Source: Motiliproteus sediminis (lineage in GTDB: Bacteria > Pseudomonadota > Gammaproteobacteria > Pseudomonadales > Balneatricaceae). From it: a DNA stretch of 64,000 bases. Each line of letters starts with the position of its first letter. The stretch's first letter is position 1. Below, in pieces: positions 33,214 to 42,124 of this stretch. The stretch spans positions 1-64,000 of the forward strand of contig NZ_JAERQK010000008.1 of NCBI RefSeq assembly GCF_017912535.1, read 5' to 3'. Both the position numbers and the translations under genes were made by a program. The notes below the pieces were generated by a model, which saw only the letters and a program-made list of their open reading frames with translations, ran no database searches and had not been told where the DNA came from.

Positions 33214-35931
33214 ATGACCAAATCAATTGAAAAGACACTCTGGGTTGAAGCGGTTCAACCTGAAAAAATAAATGGCCAAAAGTACATTCCAACAGCTCTA
33301 TGTTATACAGAAAATAGTGGTCTAGCATTCGGCTCCGAAGCGATAGATATGCGTGAAGATGGACATATCGTAAATTCTGAGTTTAAGGTCGCATTGGGAG
33401 AGGTCGTTCCAGGAGGATCAATAGCAAACCGCCGAGAATTTCAGGTTGATGTAGGCGAACCGAAGAATGCTTATAACCTCACCAAGGACTATTTCGACAA
33501 TGTACTAAAAAATGTCGAAGATAGATTTCCTAGATCTGAGAGCACAAACTATAAGCATCCTGCAAAGATTATTGTTGCTGAACCTTTGAGCTTTCAAATA
33601 GAAGGATATAGTCCAAAGTGGATTTCAAATTATAGAGAAAATATACGTCGCATTCTTGACCGATATGAGGAGGTAGAGTTTCTACCTGAGCCTTTTGCAG
33701 TATTTCAATATTACCGTTACGGTTGCCGTATTCCAATTCTTCAAGATACAACGAAGCACGTAGCATTTATTGTCGATTTTGGAGGTGGAACCTTTGATGC
33801 CTGTGTCATCGAATCGACGAACAAAGGCGATATAAGTATATCTGGAAAGAGCTCAAAGCCACTGGCCGCTGATTCAGTTCCTATAGGCGGCTTCTTTATT
33901 AATCGTGAAATAGCAAGCTACTTGATTAAGAGAAACCTAGAGAATGGAAAAAGAAAAGAGGCTGATAGATATATAGGGCAATACCAGCGGATTTTAAAAG
34001 GGGAGCTAAAGCTAGAAGATCTCGGTACAAAAAGCAAATGCTTTATTAATAATTACAAGAAATTGGAGGCGGCGGCAGAAAAATTCAAATTAGATCTGTC
34101 TTTGAAGATAAATAATTGGAGGCTGGACACCGATGCCTATGAAAAAACAATCGTCGATGTTCCTCTTGATCCATTTGTAAGCGATGTGTTTGTGAAGGAC
34201 GAATTCTATGCACATCAGATGAGAACTATTTTTGTTCACGAAGTGTGGAACAAGAAGTTAAAAAATACGGTTTCTAATGTCTTAAATCGCTCATACGAAG
34301 CGCTAAATGAGCGAATGATTTCTGTTACGCTTATTTCTGGTGGTTCATCTAATCTGCAGTGGTTACAAGAGTTGCTTGTTAAAGATTTCGCGGAGCAATT
34401 AGAAAGTGCAGAGCCAGTCCCCATAAGCCATTCTTTTCAAGAAGTAGTAGCTAATGGGCTGGCCATTGAATGTGCTCGTCGATATTACGATACAGATAGT
34501 GAGTTTGTCGCAGTTACTTACAATCCAATCAAATTATTTTTAAATCCTGATGGCACTGGTCTTGTTAAAGACAGAAGGTTCAAATCTGTCGGAGAGAAGA
34601 TAGATATGGCGCAAGCTAAACCTGCTGACCTCGTACCTTCTGCGCAGTCTTTAAAACACTTTTTTGACTCAGAACTTCAGTGGAAGATTAGGCTAAATAA
34701 GTCCCCAAGACATTATTTGGACTATTACTTCAGCCGCCCTGATTCGGATCACGAACTCGATTCGTACAATGTGGAAGAGACTAGAGTTAATACAAGGGAT
34801 AGCAAGCATTTCGACAGTAATATCACAGTTCAAATTATTATCAGGCAGGACGGCACGGTCACACCAAAATTTATTTATAGAGTTAGCAATCCAGAATTTG
34901 GCGCAGAAGAAAACTCAGTTACAGGTCGAGCTTTTCATATTGATATGACTGTCGATGCACATGAAATCAAAACGGGTGATCACTTTATAGGTTTCGACTT
35001 CGGGACAAGCAACTCTTCTCTATGCGTGCTTGATAGTAATAAAATCAAAATTACGACCCGTCGCCAACAATCATCTTCATGGTCTGGACTCTCTGCATCT
35101 ATATCTCAATTGCCCTTCCCGGTTGCCTTCTCTATTAGAAAGTTTCTTAGTACAACTCAGGAGCGTGATATTCCTGTAGCAGCGCGAGAAGCTTTTGAAA
35201 GTTGTTTGGCATTCATGGCATACACGGCTGCTGCAGAAGCATCATTGAACAGTCCAATAAATATATTAATGCGCCAATTTCGACACAGATCAATGGGACC
35301 TTTGAAAGCAATGCTCGAGGGTGCGTTAAATATAATTGGCAATAATGCAAAGTTTTCAAATAATTTTAGTGATTTATTTTCTACTGAAAATAAAGTCAAG
35401 TTGAATAGAGCGATAGTTGATTTTAATGACCATAAGCATGACAAACTCGGAGAGCGAGATGCTGACTGGCAAGAGCATGTTGAACTTGTTGTGAAAGTCA
35501 TCTCTAAAGCTATGAAAAACAAGTTGTTTGGTTATAGTGCTGAATGTTGTTCCGCTCCTTTTAGTTCTGATAGCTACGAAGGTTTATTTAAGGCTGCAAA
35601 CGACAATGCGCCCTTTATAAATTCATATAAATACACTTCAAAACAGAATATTAGCGATTCCTTTGCGCTGCTATACGATAAATCTTGCGGAGAGGCGTTA
35701 TGTCTATCCCCATTTATATTCTGGTTTGACAGGATGCACGCATCTGCGCCTCATGGGTGTTTCTGGCTGGACATGAGAGTAGATGATGCTGTGATAGTAA
35801 AGCCATGCGATGAAAAAATTAGTATGAAGTCATCAGATCTTCATAGTTCGCTTGCTCAAGTATTCGATAAGCTTTACGAAGATGGCGAGTTGCTTGGTGG
35901 GACGATAGCTATTGATATGGTGTTGAGATGA
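33214..35931 (+). CDS. Hsp70/actin-like ATPase with displaced phosphate-1 motif
   Basis: 905 residues. The N-terminus begins after where phosphate-1 should be (YIPTALCYTENSGLAFGSEA), then HPAKIIVAEPLSF, EPFAVFQYYRYG, the phosphate-2 loop FIVDFGGGTFDACVIE (188-195) and the adenosine-type motif VTLISGGSSNLQWLQ. The missing phosphate-1 strand appears far downstream: FIGFDFGTSNSSLCVLD (about 595-602). It is followed by about 300 residues of unique sequence. This order suggests a circularly permuted ATPase. AT-rich and alone between the DGQHR operon and the right end; probably a defence or stress cargo gene. Confidence 0.8.
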   Translation: MTKSIEKTLWVEAVQPEKINGQKYIPTALCYTENSGLAFGSEAIDMREDGHIVNSEFKVALGEVVPGGSIANRREFQVDVGEPKNAYNLTKDYFDNVLKNVEDRFPRSESTNYKHPAKIIVAEPLSFQIEGYSPKWISNYRENIRRILDRYEEVEFLPEPFAVFQYYRYGCRIPILQDTTKHVAFIVDFGGGTFDACVIESTNKGDISISGKSSKPLAADSVPIGGFFINREIASYLIKRNLENGKRKEADRYIGQYQRILKGELKLEDLGTKSKCFINNYKKLEAAAEKFKLDLSLKINNWRLDTDAYEKTIVDVPLDPFVSDVFVKDEFYAHQMRTIFVHEVWNKKLKNTVSNVLNRSYEALNERMISVTLISGGSSNLQWLQELLVKDFAEQLESAEPVPISHSFQEVVANGLAIECARRYYDTDSEFVAVTYNPIKLFLNPDGTGLVKDRRFKSVGEKIDMAQAKPADLVPSAQSLKHFFDSELQWKIRLNKSPRHYLDYYFSRPDSDHELDSYNVEETRVNTRDSKHFDSNITVQIIIRQDGTVTPKFIYRVSNPEFGAEENSVTGRAFHIDMTVDAHEIKTGDHFIGFDFGTSNSSLCVLDSNKIKITTRRQQSSSWSGLSASISQLPFPVAFSIRKFLSTTQERDIPVAAREAFESCLAFMAYTAAAEASLNSPINILMRQFRHRSMGPLKAMLEGALNIIGNNAKFSNNFSDLFSTENKVKLNRAIVDFNDHKHDKLGERDADWQEHVELVVKVISKAMKNKLFGYSAECCSAPFSSDSYEGLFKAANDNAPFINSYKYTSKQNISDSFALLYDKSCGEALCLSPFIFWFDRMHASAPHGCFWLDMRVDDAVIVKPCDEKISMKSSDLHSSLAQVFDKLYEDGELLGGTIAIDMVLR

Positions 35932-36262
35932 AGATGCTAAGCGCGAAGGCTGAACGTTGGCTGATATGCGATGATGACTCTTAGTCATAGAAATTGCTAT
36001 GGAATGCATATCATTCTTTACACGGAAGAGGCGCCGAAGAACTGAAAACTATACATGTCTAACAAATCAAGGAGCAGCCTCTGGCTGGACGCACTTAACG
36101 CCCGCTCGTTATTGAGGTTTTACCCAAGTCTTCAATCGTCGGCCTTGTGTTTGTAGCTGCCACCTCGCGCCCCAACGCCCAATGTCCGCTGGGGCCAGTA
36201 GCAGACATTGAAAAGCCTGCTAAGCCCCTAATTGCAGAAGAAAAGAGTGAGACCAAGACCAA
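35932..36262. other. Non-coding region inside the right end
   Basis: About 330 bases without a convincing gene. Small inverted repeats occur, such as ATGACTCTTAGTCAT near 35972. A leftward open frame at 36095-36301 runs into the terminator and first box, so it is not called. Confidence 0.4.
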
Positions 36263-36287
36263 AAAAGCCGGAAATAATCCGGCTTTT
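36263..36287. terminator. Hairpin at inner edge of right end
   Basis: AAAAGCCGGA / TCCGGCTTTT with a 5-base loop, flanked by A and T runs, works as a bidirectional terminator. It occupies the same place as the hairpin at 662-686 in the older end and may insulate the transposon from chromosomal transcription. Confidence 0.75.
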
Positions 36288-36295
36288 ATAGCGAT

Positions 36296-36453
36296 GGACA
36301 CTTTATGCCCTGAAAGTTAGCAACCGCCAACAAGCCTATTTTTTGATCAGAAAAAGTCTTTCGAAATCAATGGGTGGCACTTAATGGTCTTAAGCATGCC
36401 CTGCAAGCCGCATTCTAGCGCTTCCTGCAGGACAACTTATGCTCCAAACTACA
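36296..36453 (+). repeat. Right end of Tn7-like transposon with three TnsB-type boxes
   Basis: Boxes start at 36296 (GGACACTTTATGCCC), 36375 (GTGGCACTTAATGG) and 36430 (GGACAACTTATGCTCC, running to the terminus ACA at 36453). Spacings are 79 and 55 bp, the same as in the orphan end at 695-851. The terminal box is the inverted partner of the left terminus. Confidence 0.8.
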
Positions 36454-36458
36454 GTGTG
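36454..36458. repeat. Target-site duplication (right copy), GTGTG
   Basis: Matches 852-856. It lies between the transposon terminus and the nrdJb stop codon, giving an insertion point about 28-32 bp downstream of nrdJb. Confidence 0.75.
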
Positions 36459-36545
36459 TGGGTTCGCGCAGCCTAGACCGTTAACTTAACCGCACTTGGA
36501 ATCGCCGCAGTTAAGGCAGGTGTAGCAGCCGTCCATCAGGATCGC
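36459..36545. other. Probable attachment site at the 3' end of nrdJb
   Basis: By analogy with attTn7 in glmS, the TniQ recognition sequence would be the last codons of nrdJb, which encode a conserved Cys-rich tail (CYTCLNCGDSKCG), with the insertion point just outside the gene. This is inferred from insertion position and the tandem occupation of the site, not from a binding motif. Confidence 0.55.
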
Positions 36546-37199
36546 CGCTTTGACGTTGCACTTGCCGCACAGTTGCGCATCGGCCGGGAAGGCGCCTTTT
36601 TCGTCATTGGCGGGTGTTTCGGTAGCCGTGCCGCCGCTTTTTGCGGCTTCGTATTGGGCGCGTTTTTCGGCGATCAGTTTCTGCTGATGCTCATCCAGCC
36701 CTTCCGATTCCAGCAGGCCGATCATCTTCATGTGGGTTTCGATCGCTTCACCGATCTCTGCCACCAGTGACGGCATGAACTTGCCACCGCGCTTGAAGTA
36801 ACCGCCCTTGGGATCGAATACCGCCTTCAGCTCTTCCACCATGAAGGTGACGTCGCCACCCTTGCGGAATACTGCCGAGATAACCCGGGTCAGGGCGACC
36901 ACCCACTGAAAGTGGTCCATGTTCTTGGAGTTGATAAAGATCTCGTAGGGGTGGCGCTGTTCGTGCTCGGTGCCCATGTTGAGAACGATATCGTTGATGG
37001 TGATGTAGAGCGCGTGCTCGGACATCGGCGTCTTGACCTTGTAGGTCGAGCCCATCAGAAACTCGGGGCGCTCAAGGTCTTCATGGACGCGTTCGAGCGA
37101 GGATTTGGCCTCTTCCGCCGCTTTTTCTGCCTGTTTCGCCTTCTCTTCGGCGGAGATCACTTTGTAGCCGGTGATCGCTTTTTCAATTTTAAATGCCAT
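36486..37199 (-). CDS. nrdJb: Class II ribonucleotide reductase subunit NrdJb
   Basis: 237 residues. It has a basic N-terminal helix, a TSCPD-like middle region (MEHFQWVVALTRVISAVFRKGGDVTFMVEELKAVFDPKGG) and a C-terminal zinc ribbon CGKCNVKAAILMDGCYTCLNCG. This is the small second protein of split B12-dependent ribonucleotide reductase, as in Pseudomonas. It lies 26 bases after nrdJa on the same strand. The transposon is inserted just behind its stop, leaving it intact. Confidence 0.85.
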   Translation of the reverse strand: MAFKIEKAITGYKVISAEEKAKQAEKAAEEAKSSLERVHEDLERPEFLMGSTYKVKTPMSEHALYITINDIVLNMGTEHEQRHPYEIFINSKNMDHFQWVVALTRVISAVFRKGGDVTFMVEELKAVFDPKGGYFKRGGKFMPSLVAEIGEAIETHMKMIGLLESEGLDEHQQKLIAEKRAQYEAAKSGGTATETPANDEKGAFPADAQLCGKCNVKAAILMDGCYTCLNCGDSKCG

Positions 37200-37225
37200 G
37201 TTGCTGTTCCTGTCTCGGTCCGCCG

Positions 37226-39376
37226 TTAGAACTTGCCGTAGTAGCCTTCTTTGAGCGCATCAAAGAGGTTGGCCGCGGTGTGAATCTCGCCGTCGTATTC
37301 GACTTCTTCATTACCCTTGAGTTCGACGCTGGTGCCGTCTTCAAGCTGGAACTGATAGGTGGTATTGGCCAGATCCTGCTCTTTAACCAGCACGCCCTGG
37401 AACGCTTCGGGGTTGAAGCGGAAGGTGGTGCAGCCTTTCAAACCCTGTTCGTAGGCGTACAGATAGATATCCTTGAAGCTGTCGTAGGGATAGTCGGTCG
37501 GGACGTTAGCGGTCTTGGAGATCGACGAGTCGATCCAGATCTGTGACGCCGCCTGAATATCAACGTGCTGCTTGGGGGTGATGTCTTCAGCGGTAATGAA
37601 GTAATCGGGCAGCTGCGCCGCAGGATCGTCGCTGTAGGGCATGGCGTCGGCATTGACCAGCTCACGGTAGGCCAGCAGCTCGTAGGAGAATACGTCGACC
37701 TTCTCTTTGGACTTCTTGCCTTCGCGAATGATGTTGCGCGAGTAGTGGTGGGCAAAGCTGGGCTCGATGCCGTTACTGGCATTGTTACCAACCGACAGCG
37801 AGATGGTGCCGGTCGGGGCGATGGAGCTGTGATGGGTGAAACGACAGCCTTTTTCGGCCAGCGCGTTAACCAGTTCTGCATCCACCTCGGCCACTTTCTG
37901 CATGTAGCGGCTGTACTTGGCGTGCAGCACCTTGCCTTTGACCTTGTCGCCGACCTTGTAACCGTCGGTGGCCATCTCCGGGCGCTTGCGCAGCATCTCG
38001 CCGGTAACCTCGAACTCTTCATCCATGATCGGCGCGGCGCCTTTCTCTTCTGCCAGCTCCAGGCCGGTTTTCCAGCCAGTCAGCGCCAGCTCGCGGGTTA
38101 CCTGTTCGGTAAAGGCGACCGAGGCTTGATCGCCGTACTGCATGGTCATCATGGTGACGGTGGAACCCAGCCCCAGATAGCCCATGCCGTGGCGACGCTT
38201 GCTCATGATCTCGTGGCGCTGCTGCTCCAGCGGCAAGCCGTTGATCTCTACCACGTTGTCCAGCATGCGGGTAAAGATGGCCACGGTCTTGCGGAAGTTG
38301 TCCCAGTCGAAACGTGCCTTGTCGGTGAAGGGATCAAGCACAAAGCGGGTCAGGTTGATGGAGCCCAGCAGGCAGCTGCCGTAGGGGGGCAGAGGCTGCT
38401 CACCGCAGGGGTTGGTGGCGCGGATATTTTCACAGAACCAGTTGTTGTTCTGCTCGTTGACCTTGTCGATCAGGATAAAGCCGGGCTCGGCAAAATCGTA
38501 AGTGGACGTCATGATGGCGTTCCACAGGTGCTGGGCGCGGATGGTCTTGGAGATACGGCAGGCAACCAGACCTGCACCGTTGGTGACGTAGTTGTCCTTG
38601 GTCGGCCAGTCGCGCCAGACCACCAGCGATTCGTCGCTCAGGTCGATACCGTCACGCTCGACCTCTTTCTGGGTCATCGGGAAGGCCAGCTTCCAGTCTG
38701 CGTCGGACTTGACCGCATCCATAAACTCGTCGGTGATCAGCAACGACAGGTTGAACTGGCGCAGGCGGCCGTCTTCACGCTTGGCGCGGATAAAGTCCAC
38801 CACATCCGGATGACCAATGTCGAAGGTCGCCATCTGGGCGCCGCGACGACCACCGGCCGATGACACGGTGAAGCACATCTTGTCGAAGATATCCATGAAC
38901 GACAGCGGGCCGGAGGTGTAGGCGCCGGCACCGGACACATAGGCGTTCTTGGGGCGCAGGGTAGAGAATTCGTAACCGATACCGCAGCCGGCTTTGAGGG
39001 TCAGACCGGCTTCCAGGTTTTTACCCAGAATATCGTCCATGGAGTCGTGAATGGTGCCAGACACGGTGCAGTTGATAGTCGAGGTCGCCGGTTTGTGTTC
39101 CTGTGCACCGGCGTTGGACATCACCCGGCCGGCGGGAATGGCGCCGTGGCGCAGGGCCCAAAGGAACTTGTCGTACCACTCCTCGCGTTTCTTCTTGGTG
39201 GTTTCAACATCGGCCAGCGCGCGGGCTACGCGTTGAAAGGTGGCATCCATATCCGCGTCGAGTACGCGGCCATCCTTCGCTTTCAGACGGTACTTGGAGT
39301 CCCAAATATCGACCGAGGCGGGCTGGTGCGATACTTCCTTTTCTGTCTGAGTCACAACCTGGAGGGTAGCAGTCAT
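37226..39376 (-). CDS. nrdJa: Adenosylcobalamin-dependent ribonucleotide reductase, main subunit NrdJa
   Basis: 716 residues. Class II ribonucleotide reductase signatures are NCTVSGTIHDSMDDI, GCGIGYEFSTLRP, ATNPCGEQPLPPYGSC with the active-site Cys region, and RHGMGYLGLGST. The enzyme makes deoxyribonucleotides with or without oxygen, using coenzyme B12. Length and the split from nrdJb fit the Pseudomonas type. No cobalamin riboswitch is seen upstream; NrdR-type boxes are. Confidence 0.93.
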   Translation of the reverse strand: MTATLQVVTQTEKEVSHQPASVDIWDSKYRLKAKDGRVLDADMDATFQRVARALADVETTKKKREEWYDKFLWALRHGAIPAGRVMSNAGAQEHKPATSTINCTVSGTIHDSMDDILGKNLEAGLTLKAGCGIGYEFSTLRPKNAYVSGAGAYTSGPLSFMDIFDKMCFTVSSAGGRRGAQMATFDIGHPDVVDFIRAKREDGRLRQFNLSLLITDEFMDAVKSDADWKLAFPMTQKEVERDGIDLSDESLVVWRDWPTKDNYVTNGAGLVACRISKTIRAQHLWNAIMTSTYDFAEPGFILIDKVNEQNNNWFCENIRATNPCGEQPLPPYGSCLLGSINLTRFVLDPFTDKARFDWDNFRKTVAIFTRMLDNVVEINGLPLEQQRHEIMSKRRHGMGYLGLGSTVTMMTMQYGDQASVAFTEQVTRELALTGWKTGLELAEEKGAAPIMDEEFEVTGEMLRKRPEMATDGYKVGDKVKGKVLHAKYSRYMQKVAEVDAELVNALAEKGCRFTHHSSIAPTGTISLSVGNNASNGIEPSFAHHYSRNIIREGKKSKEKVDVFSYELLAYRELVNADAMPYSDDPAAQLPDYFITAEDITPKQHVDIQAASQIWIDSSISKTANVPTDYPYDSFKDIYLYAYEQGLKGCTTFRFNPEAFQGVLVKEQDLANTTYQFQLEDGTSVELKGNEEVEYDGEIHTAANLFDALKEGYYGKF

Positions 39377-39442
39377 TTGCAGTAAACCTTTCTCTTTATA
39401 TTACAAGGCGTTAAGTGTGTCTGACATCGTTCTCACGACGAT

Positions 39443-39490
39443 TTCCAGATATTGTATGCAGGCCTGACTCCGCATACAACATATAGTGCT
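39443..39490. promoter_or_regulatory. Paired NrdR-box candidates upstream of nrdJa
   Basis: TTCCAGATATTGTATG (39443-39458) and TACAACATATAGTGCT (39475-39490) start 32 bases apart, the three-turn spacing typical of NrdR boxes, and resemble the ACACWATATWTWGTGT consensus. They also include an inverted repeat TGTATGC / GCATACA. NrdR would repress nrdJ when dATP is high. Confidence 0.55.
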
Positions 39491-39499
39491 GGTGAGCTT

Positions 39500-39919
39500 T
39501 TGAACAGGTAATGTCGATTTTTTGACCACTGCCAAAATATTGGCGCTTGACGGGCGGAGCCCTCACCACGACGAGGTTTGCAAACACTAACTTACCGTCT
39601 TTGATTGTGATTAACAGGCTCTTTTTATAACAAATCGATATATAAAACGCAGATGCACAAAACCCATATCTAGGGTCGGCTGGAGGCTGGCACCACTACA
39701 GGTTGCGCTTTTGACTGATTTCGATCAATGACGGAGTGCGTTTTTTTGGTGCAGCGACTGGGGGGCAAGCCCAAGCCTGCCGATGGCAGCCCGTTGCTAT
39801 TCCTGCACTGCCGTTGAGCAACCGTGGCGCAACTGTACCGGTGCAAAAAGCCCCAATTGTACCTGTACCTGACCGGTTCAGGAGGCTAGATTGGCTGTTT
39901 TTCCGGCGCGGGAGACCCC
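39500..39919. other. Intergenic region between nrdJa and EamA gene
   Basis: About 420 bases with no supported gene; the frames on both strands overlap each other and lack ribosome sites. It presumably includes the promoter for the EamA gene. Confidence 0.35.
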
Positions 39920-40807
39920 ATGTCCACAACTGAGCGCGATTCCCTCTCGATCCGGCTGATGCCGGTGCTGTTTGTGTGGCTGTGGAGTACCGGCTTTATC
40001 GGTGCCAAATACGGTTTGCCGTACGCCGAACCCTTTACCTTGTTGGCCGTTCGCATGTTGATCACCCTGGCAGCGCTGGGGGCGTTGGCGCTGTTCATGC
40101 GCGCGCGCTGGCCCGGTATGACGCTGGCGGGCCACACGGCACTGGTCGGTGTGTTGATCCACGGCCTTTATCTCGGTGGCGTGTTTTACGCCATAGATGG
40201 CGGAATGCCGGCCGGACTGGCCTCACTCATTGTTGGCTTGCAGCCACTGTTGACTTCGTTGGCGGCGGTCGCCTTTCTGGGTGAACGGGTCCGCTGGCAG
40301 CAGTGGCTCGGCCTGGCGTTGGGTCTGTGCGGGGTGATGCTGGTGTTATGGGAGAAGCTCGGCAGCGTCAGCGGCAGCTTCCCCTTATGGACTCTTGCCT
40401 GGGTGCTGGTGTCATTGGTGGGGATATCGCTGGGAACGGTCTACCAGAAGCGCTTTTGCGTTGGCGTGGAGCTGATCCCCGCGACCTTTATTCAGTACTG
40501 CGCCGCGCTGGCATTTTTTGCGGTGGGGGCGTTCTGGCTGGAAACCCGCGTTATCGACTGGCAACTGCCTTTCGTGTTGGCACTGGGATGGCTGGTGTTG
40601 GGATTGTCGGTCGGGGCGATACTGCTGTTGATGGCTCTGATTCGGCGCGGTGCGGCCTCGCAGGTGGCCAGTCTGTTCTATCTGGTACCGCCCGTTACTG
40701 CACTGCAGGCTTATCTGCTCTTTGATGAGCGGTTCGGACCGTTGGCGATTCTGGGCGGTTTGATGACCGTGGCCGGGGTGGCGCTGGTGGTGGTTCGTCG
40801 CACCTGA
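39920..40807 (+). CDS. EamA/DMT-family transporter
   Basis: 295 residues with about ten membrane spans in two EamA repeats (for example FVWLWSTGFIGAKYGLPYAEPFTLLAVRMLI and GMPAGLASLIVGLQPLLTSLAAVAFLGERV). Family members export small metabolites such as amino acids across the inner membrane. Substrate cannot be told from sequence. Encoded divergently from nrdJ. Confidence 0.88.
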   Translation: MSTTERDSLSIRLMPVLFVWLWSTGFIGAKYGLPYAEPFTLLAVRMLITLAALGALALFMRARWPGMTLAGHTALVGVLIHGLYLGGVFYAIDGGMPAGLASLIVGLQPLLTSLAAVAFLGERVRWQQWLGLALGLCGVMLVLWEKLGSVSGSFPLWTLAWVLVSLVGISLGTVYQKRFCVGVELIPATFIQYCAALAFFAVGAFWLETRVIDWQLPFVLALGWLVLGLSVGAILLLMALIRRGAASQVASLFYLVPPVTALQAYLLFDERFGPLAILGGLMTVAGVALVVVRRT

Positions 40808-40859
40808 ACCGGCGGCTCTCTGCTACCCTTGGTGAGGGTGTCTAAACAGGAGAACCGCG

Positions 40860-41234
40860 GTGCAGATCAAACGCTTGGATCACGTGGTGCTGCGTGTGGC
40901 CGACACCGCACGCAGCGCCGATTTCTACGCCACGCTGCTCGATTGCAGCGTTGAACGCCGGGTCGACAAGATCGGCCTGGTGCAGCTGCGTGCCGGCGAT
41001 AGCCTGATCGATCTGCTGCCGGTAGCAACGCCCCCCGCCGATGCCAACCTTGATCATTTCTGCCTGCTGATCGAACCTTTTGACGAAGCACTCATCCGCC
41101 AACGCTGCCAGCGGCTGGGTATCGACTGCCCTTGCGCAAAGCGCCGATACGGCGCCACCGGTTTTGGCCCTTCCATCTATCTACAGGACCCGGACGGCAA
41201 CCGGGTGGAGCTGAAGGGGCGGGGCGGCGTATGA
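40860..41234 (+). CDS. VOC-superfamily (glyoxalase-like) protein
   Basis: 124 residues starting with GTG after AGGAGA. Pattern IKRLDHVVLRVADTARSADFYATLLDC and a later LDHFCLLIEP and IYLQDPDGNRVELKG show a full vicinal-oxygen-chelate fold with metal-ligand His, His and Glu. Substrate unknown. It overlaps phnN by ATGA and is probably co-transcribed with it. Confidence 0.88.
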   Translation: MQIKRLDHVVLRVADTARSADFYATLLDCSVERRVDKIGLVQLRAGDSLIDLLPVATPPADANLDHFCLLIEPFDEALIRQRCQRLGIDCPCAKRRYGATGFGPSIYLQDPDGNRVELKGRGGV

Positions 41235-41836
41235 GCGTCACCGAAAGCCGGGTGTTCTACCTTATGGGCGCCTCCGGTTCCGGCAAGGATTCCTTGCTGA
41301 GGGGCTGTCGGCGCATTTTTACCGAGGCGGATCGCTGTTTTGTCGCTCACCGTTACATTACCCGCGAGCCGGAGCTGGCTGGCGAAAATCATATCTGGCT
41401 GAGCGAGCAGGAGTTTGCCAAGAGGCAGCAACTCGGGGCCTTTGCCATGCACTGGCAGGCCCATGGCCGGCGTTACGGCGTGGGCGCTGAGATCAACCAC
41501 TGGCTGGATCAGGGCATCAGCGTGCTGGTCAACGGTTCGCGCAGCTATCTGCCGAGTGCGCAGGCGCTTTATCACCACCGGCTGGTACCCGTGATGATAG
41601 AGGTCGACGACGATACCCTGCGTCAGCGCTTACTGCTGCGCGGGCGTGAAGACGCCGCCGAGGTTGAGCGGCGGATCCGCCGGGCAAGAGAGCAGGCCGT
41701 GCCCCTGGGCAAGCGGATGCTGCGGGTTGATAACAGCGCCGATCTGGAGGCGGGTGTTGATGCTCTGGTTCGTGTGATTCGTGGTTATGGCATCGCCAGC
41801 GACCTGCCGGACCGGGCCTATGGCGGTGATTGCTAA
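41231..41836 (+). CDS. phnN: Ribose 1,5-bisphosphate phosphokinase PhnN
   Basis: 201 residues from ATG 41231 (overlapping the VOC stop). P-loop VFYLMGASGSGKDSLL is at about residues 8-22; VAHRYITREPELAGENHIWLSEQEF and GRRYGVGAEI match PhnN. It makes PRPP from ribose 1,5-bisphosphate in the phosphonate C-P lyase route. No other phn genes are nearby, so it may serve another PRPP-related role. Confidence 0.88.
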   Translation: MSVTESRVFYLMGASGSGKDSLLRGCRRIFTEADRCFVAHRYITREPELAGENHIWLSEQEFAKRQQLGAFAMHWQAHGRRYGVGAEINHWLDQGISVLVNGSRSYLPSAQALYHHRLVPVMIEVDDDTLRQRLLLRGREDAAEVERRIRRAREQAVPLGKRMLRVDNSADLEAGVDALVRVIRGYGIASDLPDRAYGGDC

Positions 41837-42124
41837 CTTACTGCTTCATGCTATCCGGCACATATAACGGTCCCTTTTTTCCGCCATCCGTCGTTGCTCG
41901 TGGTCGCCAACGCGCCACTATGACTCCGCCTTGCGCCCAGGATGATGAAAAAACCACCTCGTTCTAATGTGCCACCAAGTGCGACGCAGCACACTAGCAG
42001 CTTTCTAAGGTCGCGTTACGCTAAATAGGCATAGCCTGATAAGCAAAGATTCTGAGGTCAGTTAGCAAACCGGCTGATGCTCGACTATAGTATCAATCCC
42101 CACCTTGAGCATACTTGTAGTGTT

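Larger units (their letters stand above)
857..36453. mobile_element. Tn7-like transposon, complete, about 35.6 kb, inserted downstream of nrdJb
   Basis: The left terminus (857-880) and the reverse complement of the right terminus (36430-36453) match at 20 of 24 positions. Both begin TGT and end in TGTCC. Four boxes occur at the left end and three at the right end, all in inverted orientation toward the middle, and the element is bounded by GTGTG duplications. The core genes tnsA, tnsB, tnsC and tniQ are at 12715-18307. The right end faces the 3' end of nrdJb, the orientation Tn7 has relative to glmS. The cargo comprises DNA phosphorothioation genes and several nuclease or defence-like modules on both sides of the core. 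No CRISPR or cas genes were seen, so targeting is presumably by the TniQ protein reading a fixed site. Confidence 0.9.

Noticed and set aside
857-36453. CRISPR-associated transposon
   Set aside because: No cas genes or repeat-spacer arrays are found; the TniQ protein is the long TnsD-like kind.
37565-38863. Long plus-strand open frame (432 codons) opposite nrdJa
   Set aside because: It is antisense to a highly conserved gene of high GC; composition and lack of a ribosome site mark it as a shadow.
39377-39919. Cobalamin riboswitch upstream of nrdJa
   Set aside because: No B12-box-like conserved sequence is found by reading the region on the nrdJ strand.
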